From: Alphaproteobacteria bacterium
GTDB lineage: Bacteria; Pseudomonadota; Alphaproteobacteria; ATCC43930; CGMCC-115725
NCBI GenBank assembly: GCA_017353855.1
Contig: JAFMSA010000249.1
Coordinates: 1 to 6,493, forward strand
DNA: 6,493 bases
Direction: 5' to 3'
A program made the position numbers and the translations under genes. Shown here piece after piece: positions 1 through 6,252 of the stretch. Below the pieces are notes generated by a model that worked only from the letters and a program-made list of their open reading frames with translations, was not told the origin of the DNA and made no database searches. The number at the start of each line of letters is the position of its first letter. Position 1 is the stretch's first letter.

Positions 1-76
1 ACAGCGTGAGCGTTGGCATTTGCTGGATACGCTAACTTCGACGGCAATTTTCGTCCGTGCTCCCTGCGGCTCTCGT

Positions 77-105
77 TTGACATTGTCAGCGATCCATAAT
101 AGAAC
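77..105 (+). promoter_or_regulatory. Probable sigma-70-type promoter of the imuA-imuB-dnaE2 operon
   Basis: A perfect -35 hexamer TTGACA lies at 77-82. Exactly 17 bases later comes TAGAAC (100-105), which matches the -10 consensus TATAAT at four of six positions. The weak -10 runs straight into the LexA operator, so bound repressor would block polymerase. This is the usual layout of a tightly repressed SOS promoter. Transcription would start near position 112, leaving a leader of about 30 nt to ATG 141 or about 70 nt to GTG 183. The elements were found by eye and the start site is inferred. Confidence 0.6.
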
Positions 106-116
106 ATATAGCGAAC
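102..116 (+). promoter_or_regulatory. LexA operator (SOS box), alphaproteobacterial type
   Basis: The sequence GAAC-ATATAGC-GAAC is an exact match to the alphaproteobacterial LexA direct-repeat box GTTC-N7-GTTC read on the other strand. It overlaps the proposed -10 element and ends 24 bases before the first possible imuA start. In this bacterial class imuA-imuB-dnaE2 cassettes are classic LexA targets, so the site fits the genes it controls. It also argues for the taxonomic placement, because gamma-proteobacteria (CTGT-N8-ACAG) and Gram-positives use different boxes. No second copy of the box was seen elsewhere in the window. Confidence 0.88.
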
Positions 117-140
117 ATAGCCAGGGTCAACGGGCTAAAA

Positions 141-1022
141 ATGACGCCGTCATGGTATGCGCCGAGCCAGGAGCAATCCAGCGTGAGACGCCAAGGGGTC
201 TCGCGTAACGGCACGACGACCCAAAGGCCGGTAGAGCCCCACGCTTCTTGCACGCAAACGGCTCTCCTTCCCGAGCTCCGCGAGCGCATCAGGCGGATCG
301 AGCAGCCGGCGGCGACGGCGCATGGGGTCGCGCCATTCGGCATCGCGGCGATCGATCGGGCCTTGCCATGCGGCGGTCTGGCGCGAGGCGCCTTACACGA
401 ATTCCTTGGCGTCGGCGGCGACGAAGAGGACGGTGCACTCGTTGCCGCTTTTGCCACCCGCATCATTGGCCGGCTTGCCGGGACGGAGGACGGCATGGTG
501 GTGTGGTGTCTCTCCCGTTCGGATCTTTACGGGCCCGGTCTGGCCGCTCAAGGGCTCGATCCCAGACGCGTCGTGCTGGTACGAACGCTGCGCGATTCCG
601 AGATTTTGTGGGCGATGGAGGATGGGTTGCGAACTCACGGCATCCTCGCTGTCGTCGGCGAAATCGGATCGCTCCCCGCGGTGGCGAGCCGCCGATTGCA
701 GCTCGCCGCGGAACGCTCCGGCGTCACCGCGCTTATGTTGCGGCGCTGGCGCAACGGCGGGCAGGCGGCCCGCGAGCGCGCTCTGCCGAATGCGGCCATG
801 ACCCGCTGGCGCATCGCGGCGCTGCCGTCATACCCCGTCAAGGGCAAGCCGGGAATAGGACGCCCGCGCTGGCGTGTCGAACTTCTGCGCTGCCGCGGCG
901 GAAAACCCGCCTGTTGGGAGATGGAGTTGCCGGATGCGACGGATCATGTATCTCTTTCTGCCGCGCTGGCCGATCGACCGGCTGCGCCTGTCGCAGCGGA
1001 AAGATCCCGGCTTGCCGGCTGA
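141..1022 (+). CDS. imuA: ImuA, RecA-like SOS mutagenesis accessory protein
   Basis: First gene of the mutasome operon. ImuA proteins are RecA-fold relatives that act with ImuB and DnaE2 in damage-induced mutagenesis; they are not polymerases. From ATG 141 the protein has 293 residues. Residues 1-42 look unconserved. The family-like part begins with the helix LRERIRRIE (46-54), followed by the HEFLG strand and glycine turn at 86-93. This sits where RecA has its Walker A loop, but no GxxxxGK[ST] is present. A hydrophobic strand ILAVVGEI (168-175) sits at the Walker B position, and a basic segment follows (RRWRNGG, 201-207). The C-terminus (about 265-293) is encoded by sequence shared with imuB. 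The start is uncertain: GTG 183 is in frame, has a better ribosome binding site and gives 279 residues, closer to the usual ImuA length. Identification rests on sequence features plus the diagnostic neighbours and LexA box. Confidence 0.88.
   Translation: MTPSWYAPSQEQSSVRRQGVSRNGTTTQRPVEPHASCTQTALLPELRERIRRIEQPAATAHGVAPFGIAAIDRALPCGGLARGALHEFLGVGGDEEDGALVAAFATRIIGRLAGTEDGMVVWCLSRSDLYGPGLAAQGLDPRRVVLVRTLRDSEILWAMEDGLRTHGILAVVGEIGSLPAVASRRLQLAAERSGVTALMLRRWRNGGQAARERALPNAAMTRWRIAALPSYPVKGKPGIGRPRWRVELLRCRGGKPACWEMELPDATDHVSLSAALADRPAAPVAAERSRLAG
169..173 (+). promoter_or_regulatory. Candidate ribosome binding site favouring an internal imuA start (GTG 183)
   Basis: AGGAG lies 9 nt before an in-frame GTG at 183-185. 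By contrast, ATG 141 is preceded only by CAGGGTCAACGGGCTAAAA, with no clear Shine-Dalgarno at proper spacing. Starting at 183 would remove 14 residues that show no family resemblance. The longer start cannot be excluded because both lie downstream of the proposed transcription start. Confidence 0.4.
923..926 (+). promoter_or_regulatory. Ribosome binding site of imuB, inside imuA
   Basis: GGAG sits 7 nt before ATG 934 and decides the imuB start. An in-frame GTG at 874 would add 20 residues with no similarity to the ImuB N-terminus. From 934 the protein begins MRRIMYLFLPRW, like the MRR-x-L-x-L-x-x-PR opening typical of ImuB proteins. An alternative ATG at 946 would remove only four residues. 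Confidence 0.6.
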
Positions 1023-2475
1023 AGGACTTGCGTTCGCGACAGTCACCGAGAGCGCAGGCCGGCATCTTCTCGCCGCGGTCAACCCCGCCGCTTCCGCCGC
1101 CGGCCTTGCGCCGGGAATGCCGTTGGCTGATGCGCTATCCTTTCTTCCGCGCCTCGTCACTGCAGCAGCCGAGCCTGCAGAAGACGCAGCAGCGCTGCGG
1201 CGGCTTGCGGAATGGGGCGGCCGCTACAGCCCGTGGACTGCTCCCGACCGGGCGGACGGGGTGAGGATCGAGATCACTGGCTCGGCTCATCTCTGGGGAG
1301 GCGAAGAGGCGCTTGCCGCCGATCTGCTGGCCCGTCTCGAGCGCCGGGGTATCACAGGACGCATTGCTGTTGCCGACACCATCGGCGCCGCCTGGGCTGT
1401 CGCCCGCTTTGCGGAAGCGGCCGAGCGCGTCGTTATTCTCCCGCCGGGAGATGTTCGCGAGGCCCTCGCCCTCCTACCGGTGGAAGCCCTTCGTTTCGAT
1501 CCGCTCACTGCCCGGGGCTTGCGGCGCGTCGGTCTGAGGCGCATCGGCGATCTGTATGCAATGCCGCGCGATGCGCTCACACAGCGTTTCGGCGAAACGG
1601 TGCCACAGCGTCTCGATCAGGCCCTCGGAGATTTGCCCGAGCCGTTGTCACCATTGGGCGAGGTGCCGAGCTGGCGTCTGCGGTTGAGCTTCGCCGAGCC
1701 GATTACCGAACCCGCGGATCTGGTGCTCGCAACCGAGCGGCTCACAGCCGATCTCATCCTGCGTCTGGCACAGGAAGGGATGGGCGCACGGCGACTCGAC
1801 CTTGGGTTTCATCGGGTCGACGGTCGGGTCGAGCGAATACGTCTCGGTACCGCCCGCCCGAGTCGCGACCCGCGGCACCTTACAGCTCTTTTCAGGGAGC
1901 GGCTCGACAGCGTTGATCCAGGCCTCGGTATTGAAGACATGATTCTCGCCGCCTTTGCGGTCGAGCCGCTGCCTCCCGAGCAGATCGCATTTGCCGGCTG
2001 CGGCGCGGGCGATAAAACCAACGGCATCGCCCCGTTTCTCGACCGGCTCGGCAACCGGCTGGGCTTCGCCGCGGTGTCGCGGATCGAAGCGCGTGAAAGC
2101 CATATCCCCGAACGCGCCTCGGTAAGAGTGCCGGCCGATCGACCTTGCCTTCCCCTCGCGCGGGTCCCTCACAAACCGCCGCGGCCGATCCGGCTGTTCG
2201 ACCCGCCCGAGCCGGTCGAGGCTTTCTGGCTATTGCCCGACGATCCGCCTTTCCGCTTCATCTGGCGACGGCGCCGGCATCAGGTTGTGCGCGCCGACGG
2301 ACCGGAACGCATCGCCGACGAATGGTGGCAGCCCGAAGGCTCCGGCTGCTGCGATGCGATCCGCGACTATTATCGGGTCGAGGATGAGGAAGGACGGCGC
2401 TTCTGGCTGTTCCGGGCGGGTTCTCACGGCACCGGCGGCGCGCCGTACTGGTATCTCCATGGCGTCTTTTCCTGA
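934..2475 (+). CDS. imuB: ImuB, Y-family polymerase-like mutasome adaptor
   Basis: A 513-residue protein of the usual ImuB length. ImuB resembles DinB/UmuC polymerases but is thought to act as a scaffold joining DnaE2, ImuA and the beta clamp. The N-terminal palm starts LFLPRWPIDRL, where an active Y-family enzyme would have its first catalytic aspartate in a DxD-F context. The second palm motif is DGVRIEITGSAHLWGGE (108-124); by hand alignment the catalytic Asp-Glu pair reads Asp108-Gly109. A helix-hairpin-helix region follows at about 189-233 (LTARGLRRVGLRRIGDL), then a little-finger-like segment at about 240-345. At 350-355 QIAFAG stands where related proteins carry the clamp-binding QLxLF-type motif. 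The C-terminal ImuB-specific domain (about 415-513) has the conserved run RLFDPPEP, GPERIADEWW, RDYYRVEDEEGRRFWLFR and WYLHGVF. The gene overlaps imuA by 89 nt and dnaE2 by 17 nt, implying coupled translation. No frameshift or internal stop. Confidence 0.92.
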   Translation: MRRIMYLFLPRWPIDRLRLSQRKDPGLPAEGLAFATVTESAGRHLLAAVNPAASAAGLAPGMPLADALSFLPRLVTAAAEPAEDAAALRRLAEWGGRYSPWTAPDRADGVRIEITGSAHLWGGEEALAADLLARLERRGITGRIAVADTIGAAWAVARFAEAAERVVILPPGDVREALALLPVEALRFDPLTARGLRRVGLRRIGDLYAMPRDALTQRFGETVPQRLDQALGDLPEPLSPLGEVPSWRLRLSFAEPITEPADLVLATERLTADLILRLAQEGMGARRLDLGFHRVDGRVERIRLGTARPSRDPRHLTALFRERLDSVDPGLGIEDMILAAFAVEPLPPEQIAFAGCGAGDKTNGIAPFLDRLGNRLGFAAVSRIEARESHIPERASVRVPADRPCLPLARVPHKPPRPIRLFDPPEPVEAFWLLPDDPPFRFIWRRRRHQVVRADGPERIADEWWQPEGSGCCDAIRDYYRVEDEEGRRFWLFRAGSHGTGGAPYWYLHGVFS

Positions 2476-5400
2476 ACGGCCGCCGGGCTACGCGGAGCTG
2501 CAGGTCACCAGCAATTTCTCATTTCTGCGCGGCGCTGCGCATCCGGACGAGCTGGTATTGATCTCGGCCGCGCTCGGCCATCAGGCAATCGCAATCACCG
2601 ACCGCAACAGCTTTGCCGGCATCGTGCGCGCCCATCATGCAGCAAAAGAGGTCGGGATCCGACTTGTTGTCGGCTGTCGTCTTGATCTCTGCGACGGAAC
2701 GAGCCTGCTCGCCTACGCCACCGATCGCGCCGCCTATGGCCGGCTCACACAGCTGTTGACCCTCGGCAAGCGCCGCGCACCGAAGGGCGAGTGTCATCTC
2801 GATTACACGGATGTGGTCGCACATGGCGAGGGTCAGATCGTCGTCGTGCTGCCGCCTGAGACGGCGGAGGAGGGGGGATACGACTGCCTTTACGATTTTG
2901 CCGCCCGAGTTGCGGCGGACTTCGAGGGTCGCGCCTATCTTGCCGCGCATCACCTCTATCGTGGCGACGACGCGCAGCGTCTCGCCTGCCTCGAGGCGCT
3001 CGGCGCAGCGATCGGCCTGCCGATCGTCGCTACCAACGATGTGCTCTATCACCGGCTGGAGCGGCGCCCGCTGCAGGATGTGCTGACCTGCATACGCGAA
3101 GGCTGCACGATCCGCGAAGCCGGCTATCGCCTCGCCGCCAATGCCGAACGTTACCTGAAACCGCCGCAGGAAATGGTGCGGTTGTTTCGCGGCCACCGGG
3201 ATGCCGTCGAACGCAGCCTCGAAATCGTGGAGCGCTGCCGCTTCAGCCTCGACGAACTGCGTTATGAATATCCGGAAGAGCCCATTCCGGAAGGGCAGAC
3301 ACCGCAGCAGCGCCTTGCAGAGCTCGCCTGGCAAGGTGCCGATGAACGATTTCCGGAGTGTATCCCAGGCAGGATCCGCGGTTTGATCGGGCACGAGCTG
3401 CAGCTCATCGAGCGGCTCGATTACGCCCGCTATTTCCTCACCGTACACGACATCGTGCGGTTTGCGAGGAGGCGCGGAATCCTGTGCCAGGGGCGCGGCT
3501 CCGCCGCCAATTCCGTCGTGTGCTACTGTCTCGGCATCACCTCGGTCGATCCGGCGCGCATCGATGTTCTATTCGAGCGCTTCATCAGCGCCGCGCGCAA
3601 TGAGCCGCCCGACATCGACGTCGATTTCGAGCATGAGCGGCGCGAGGAGGTGATCCAGTACATCTATGAGAAATACGGCCGCGACCGGGCCGGTCTCGCG
3701 GCCACCGTGATCTGCTACCGCTCGCGCCTGGCGATCCGCGAGGTCGGCAAGGCCCTGGGCCTCAGCGTGGATGTCGTCGCGGCTCTCGCCGGCATCGTCT
3801 GGGGCTGGAGCAACGACCCCATCGCCGATGCGCGAGTGCGCGAAGCCGGGCTCGATCCGACGGATCGCACCTTGCGCCATGCGCTCGATCTCGCTGCGCA
3901 GCTGGTCGGGTTTCCGCGCCATCTCTCGCAGCATGTCGGCGGCTTTGTGATCACCCGCGGGCCCTTGTGCGAGCTGGTGCCGATCGAGAACGCGGCGATG
4001 AAAGACCGGACTGTCATTGAGTGGGACAAGGACGATCTCGATCAGCTCGGGGTCCTCAAGATCGACGTGCTGGCGCTCGGCATGCTCACCTGCATCCGCA
4101 AGGCTTTTGCGCTCATCGACAAACATTATGGCCGCAAGCTCGGCCTCGCTACTGTCCCGCCTGAGGAGCCCGCCGTCTACGAGATGCTGAGCCGCGCCGA
4201 CTCGCTCGGCGTCTTCCAGGTCGAGAGCCGTGCGCAGATGACGATGCTGCCCCGATTGAAGCCGCGCGAATTCTATGATCTCGTCATCGAGGTCGCGATC
4301 GTGCGGCCCGGCCCGATCCAGGGCGACATGGTGCACCCTTATCTGCGGCGGCGTTCCGGGCGCGAGGAGGAAACCTATCCGTCCGAGGAATTGCGCGCGG
4401 TCCTGGGCAAAACGATGGGAGTGCCGCTTTTCCAGGAACAGGCGATGAAGATCGCTATCGTCGGCGCCGGCTTCGCGCCGGACGACGCGGACCGGCTGCG
4501 CCGCGCGATGGCAACCTTCAAGCGTAACGGCGACATCCATCTGTTCCGCGACAAGTTTGTCAGCGGCATGGTCCAAAACGGCTACGCGCGCGATTTTGCC
4601 ACGCGCTGTTTCAGTCAGATCGAAGGGTTTGGCACCTACGGCTTTCCTGAGAGCCACGCCGCGAGCTTCGCCTTGCTCGTCTATGTCTCGGCCTGGATCA
4701 AATGCTTCCATCCGGAGGTGTTTGCCTGCGCCCTGCTAAACAGCCAGCCAATGGGGTTCTACGCACCGGCGCAGATCGTCCGCGATGCGCGCGAGCACGG
4801 GGTCGAGGTGCGCCCCGTCGACATCAACCACTCTCTCTGGGATTGCACCTTGGAACCGGCGGGAGGCGGAAAACGGGTGATGCGCCTCGGCCTGCGCCAG
4901 ATCAAAGGGCTTGCCGAGGCCGATGCGAAGCGGCTCGTCACATCCAGGCCAGAAGGAGGATATCCCGATCCGCGCGCAGTGTGGCGTCGCAGCGGTCTCG
5001 GCCGCGGCGTGCTCGAGCGGCTTGCCGAAGCCGATGCCTTCCGCTCGATCGGGATCGACCGCCGCCAGGCGTTGTGGGCCTTGAAAGCGCTTGGCGAACC
5101 GCCGTTGCCGCTTTTCGCCGCTGCAGACGAGGAGGTTGCGGCCTCCGTCCCTCCGAATGAGCCCCGAGTGCGACGGCAAGACAGTGAAGCGCGCGCCATG
5201 GCGCTGCTGCCGGAGATGCCGCTCGGCGAGCACGTTGTCGAGGACTATGCAAGCCTGAGCCTTACCCTGAAACGCCATCCACTTGCATTTCTGCGCGCCG
5301 ATCTCACGCGTGAGGGAATGGTCACCGCCGCCGACCTCGCGCGTCTGCCGGCCGACCGGCGGATGTCGATTGCCGGCATCGTGCTAGTCCGGCAGCGCCC

Positions 5401-5731
5401 CGGCAGCGCCAACGGCGTGGTCTTCATCACGATCGAGGACGAGACCGGCATCGCCAATCTGATCGTCTGGCCTACAATCCTCGAGCGCTTCCGCCGTGCC
5501 GCGCTCGGCGCCACCCTCCTGCGCTGTACCGGCAAATTGCAGCGTGAGGAGAGCGTTATCCATCTCGTCGCCGATCGTCTCGAGGATTTGACCCCTCGCC
5601 TCAGAACCTTGCGTGACCGCACGGACGATTCCGAACTCGCACGCACACCGAAACCGCCCTTTGCAACATCCGCAAGGCCGCCGGGTTACGATCCCCGCGA
5701 CATCGTCGTCGCGAGCCGTAATTTCCGCTGA
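2459..5731 (+). CDS. dnaE2: DnaE2, error-prone DNA polymerase III alpha-type subunit
   Basis: A 1090-residue C-family polymerase, full length for DnaE2, which performs SOS translesion synthesis and induced mutagenesis with ImuA and ImuB. Domains in order: PHP (about 11-270, opening YAELQVTSNFSFLRGA); polymerase core with GRGSAANS (345-352), PDIDVDF (384-390, holding the first two catalytic aspartates, D385 and D387) and KIDVLALG (D536, third aspartate); GVFQVESRAQM (about 584-594), RPGPIQGDMVHPY (616-628), LFQEQAMKI (from 657) and GFGTYGFPESHAASFA (from 723). A helix-hairpin-helix region follows (about 800-860), then an OB fold at about 969-1015 (VVFITIEDETG). The end SRNFR resembles the usual DnaE2 tail. 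Usual PHP metal-binding histidines are absent. ATG 2459 was chosen because family similarity begins there; an in-frame GTG at 2285 would add 58 residues read from inside imuB. It lacks a clear Shine-Dalgarno and overlaps imuB by 17 nt, so translation is probably coupled. Confidence 0.96.
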   Translation: MASFPERPPGYAELQVTSNFSFLRGAAHPDELVLISAALGHQAIAITDRNSFAGIVRAHHAAKEVGIRLVVGCRLDLCDGTSLLAYATDRAAYGRLTQLLTLGKRRAPKGECHLDYTDVVAHGEGQIVVVLPPETAEEGGYDCLYDFAARVAADFEGRAYLAAHHLYRGDDAQRLACLEALGAAIGLPIVATNDVLYHRLERRPLQDVLTCIREGCTIREAGYRLAANAERYLKPPQEMVRLFRGHRDAVERSLEIVERCRFSLDELRYEYPEEPIPEGQTPQQRLAELAWQGADERFPECIPGRIRGLIGHELQLIERLDYARYFLTVHDIVRFARRRGILCQGRGSAANSVVCYCLGITSVDPARIDVLFERFISAARNEPPDIDVDFEHERREEVIQYIYEKYGRDRAGLAATVICYRSRLAIREVGKALGLSVDVVAALAGIVWGWSNDPIADARVREAGLDPTDRTLRHALDLAAQLVGFPRHLSQHVGGFVITRGPLCELVPIENAAMKDRTVIEWDKDDLDQLGVLKIDVLALGMLTCIRKAFALIDKHYGRKLGLATVPPEEPAVYEMLSRADSLGVFQVESRAQMTMLPRLKPREFYDLVIEVAIVRPGPIQGDMVHPYLRRRSGREEETYPSEELRAVLGKTMGVPLFQEQAMKIAIVGAGFAPDDADRLRRAMATFKRNGDIHLFRDKFVSGMVQNGYARDFATRCFSQIEGFGTYGFPESHAASFALLVYVSAWIKCFHPEVFACALLNSQPMGFYAPAQIVRDAREHGVEVRPVDINHSLWDCTLEPAGGGKRVMRLGLRQIKGLAEADAKRLVTSRPEGGYPDPRAVWRRSGLGRGVLERLAEADAFRSIGIDRRQALWALKALGEPPLPLFAAADEEVAASVPPNEPRVRRQDSEARAMALLPEMPLGEHVVEDYASLSLTLKRHPLAFLRADLTREGMVTAADLARLPADRRMSIAGIVLVRQRPGSANGVVFITIEDETGIANLIVWPTILERFRRAALGATLLRCTGKLQREESVIHLVADRLEDLTPRLRTLRDRTDDSELARTPKPPFATSARPPGYDPRDIVVASRNFR

Positions 5732-5758
5732 GCGAGCCGGCCCAATACGTCGGCTCGC
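5732..5758 (+). terminator. GC-rich hairpin directly after dnaE2, possible terminator
   Basis: GCGAGCCG (5732-5739) and CGGCTCGC (5751-5758) form a perfect 8-bp stem around an 11-nt loop, beginning one base after the dnaE2 stop codon. The position suits the end of the operon transcript. The bases that follow (CCTGTCACAG) contain no T tract, so this is not a standard intrinsic terminator. It could stabilise the 3' end, assist termination, or be incidental. The left arm octamer also occurs at 5711-5718 inside the dnaE2 tail and could pair with the right arm as an alternative. Confidence 0.4.
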
Positions 5759-6045
5759 CCTGTCACAGCGCTATCGTGGGGTATGTGTGGAGCTCCCGCT
5801 TCCGCGCTCATCACATCCCGCTCGCTGCATCGATCGTGATCAATAGCTAAGGCATCTAAGCCATCAATCATCGGGACCGCCAGTGTTGACAGGCCCGTTA
5901 TGCCTCGCGTCTGGTGGCCGGAAGGATCGCGAGGGCGGGCTTGCCGGACCCGGGTGGCACCTTTTTGCCCCTCGCCTAGGCTCTCCGCCGCTGGTAGATA
6001 GGCGGTTCCTCCCCTGAAGAAGTCAGTTCTGTGAGGCCCATGGCC
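5759..6045. other. Intergenic stretch, no convincing gene
   Basis: No supported gene lies here. Open frames on both strands cross it, including a 154-codon minus frame from 6150 to 5686, but that one runs back into the end of dnaE2 and its product has no recognisable domain. A TTGACA occurs at 5886-5891 without a credible -10 at normal spacing. A short inverted repeat CCGCC/GGCGG (5985-5989 and 6001-6005, 11-nt loop) lies ahead of the next small gene. A T5 run at 5962-5966 follows only a weak stem. Confidence 0.5.
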
Positions 6046-6252
6046 ATGGAGTATTTCGCCAAAGCCAACGAGGCAGTCGACGAGAGGCTGGGCGCGGTTT
6101 GCGAACGCTTTCAGCGGCTCCTCAACGTAGTGCCGGAAACTTACCACCAAACCCTGAGAGCTGCCCTCGAGGTCAGTTGGTACGATGGGGCTGAGTTCGC
6201 GATTTCCCTATTCCTGGGAGAACGACGAGAGCACAAGAATGAGCGTGCTTAG
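6046..6252 (+). CDS. Small hypothetical protein, 68 residues
   Basis: I do not recognise this protein. It reads MEYFAKANEAVDERLGAV at the start, is rich in charged residues and mostly predicted helical by eye. It has one aromatic-acidic patch (SWYDGAEF, around 44-51) and ends in a charged tail (GERREHKNERA). There is no signal peptide or membrane segment. GAGG at 6032-6035 lies 10 nt before ATG 6046, which is why this start is preferred. ATG 6040 and GTG 6031 are in frame and would add two or five residues. Codon use is less G+C-biased at third positions than in the mutasome genes. It is separated from dnaE2 by over 300 bases and a hairpin, so it is probably not part of the SOS operon. It could be a genuine small gene or a chance ORF. 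Confidence 0.45.
   Translation: MEYFAKANEAVDERLGAVCERFQRLLNVVPETYHQTLRAALEVSWYDGAEFAISLFLGERREHKNERA

Noticed and set aside
2..208. Plus-strand frame open from the window edge, possibly the tail of an upstream gene
   Set aside because: It runs through the promoter, the LexA box and the start of imuA, and its translation shows no recognisable domain. A chance open frame in G+C-rich DNA is more likely.
874..933. N-terminal extension of ImuB from GTG 874
   Set aside because: The added 20 residues lie inside imuA and do not resemble the ImuB N-terminus; ATG 934 has GGAG at proper spacing.
2285..2458. N-terminal extension of DnaE2 from GTG 2285
   Set aside because: The 58 extra residues are an out-of-frame reading of the conserved ImuB C-terminal domain; DnaE2 similarity starts right after ATG 2459.
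3569..4711. Long minus-strand open frame (380 codons) inside dnaE2
   Set aside because: It is an antisense shadow of the highly biased dnaE2 codons; the plus strand shows unmistakable polymerase motifs over the same bases.
5886..5914. TTGACA as a promoter for the small downstream gene
   Set aside because: No acceptable -10 hexamer lies 16-18 bases downstream (the bases there are GTCTGG).
5936..5966. Intrinsic terminator with CGGG/CCCG stem and T5 run
   Set aside because: The stem is only about four base pairs and is separated from the T run by about ten bases.
5686..6150. 154-codon minus-strand frame across the intergenic region
   Set aside because: It overlaps both the dnaE2 end and the small plus-strand gene, and has no recognisable domain or ribosome site.
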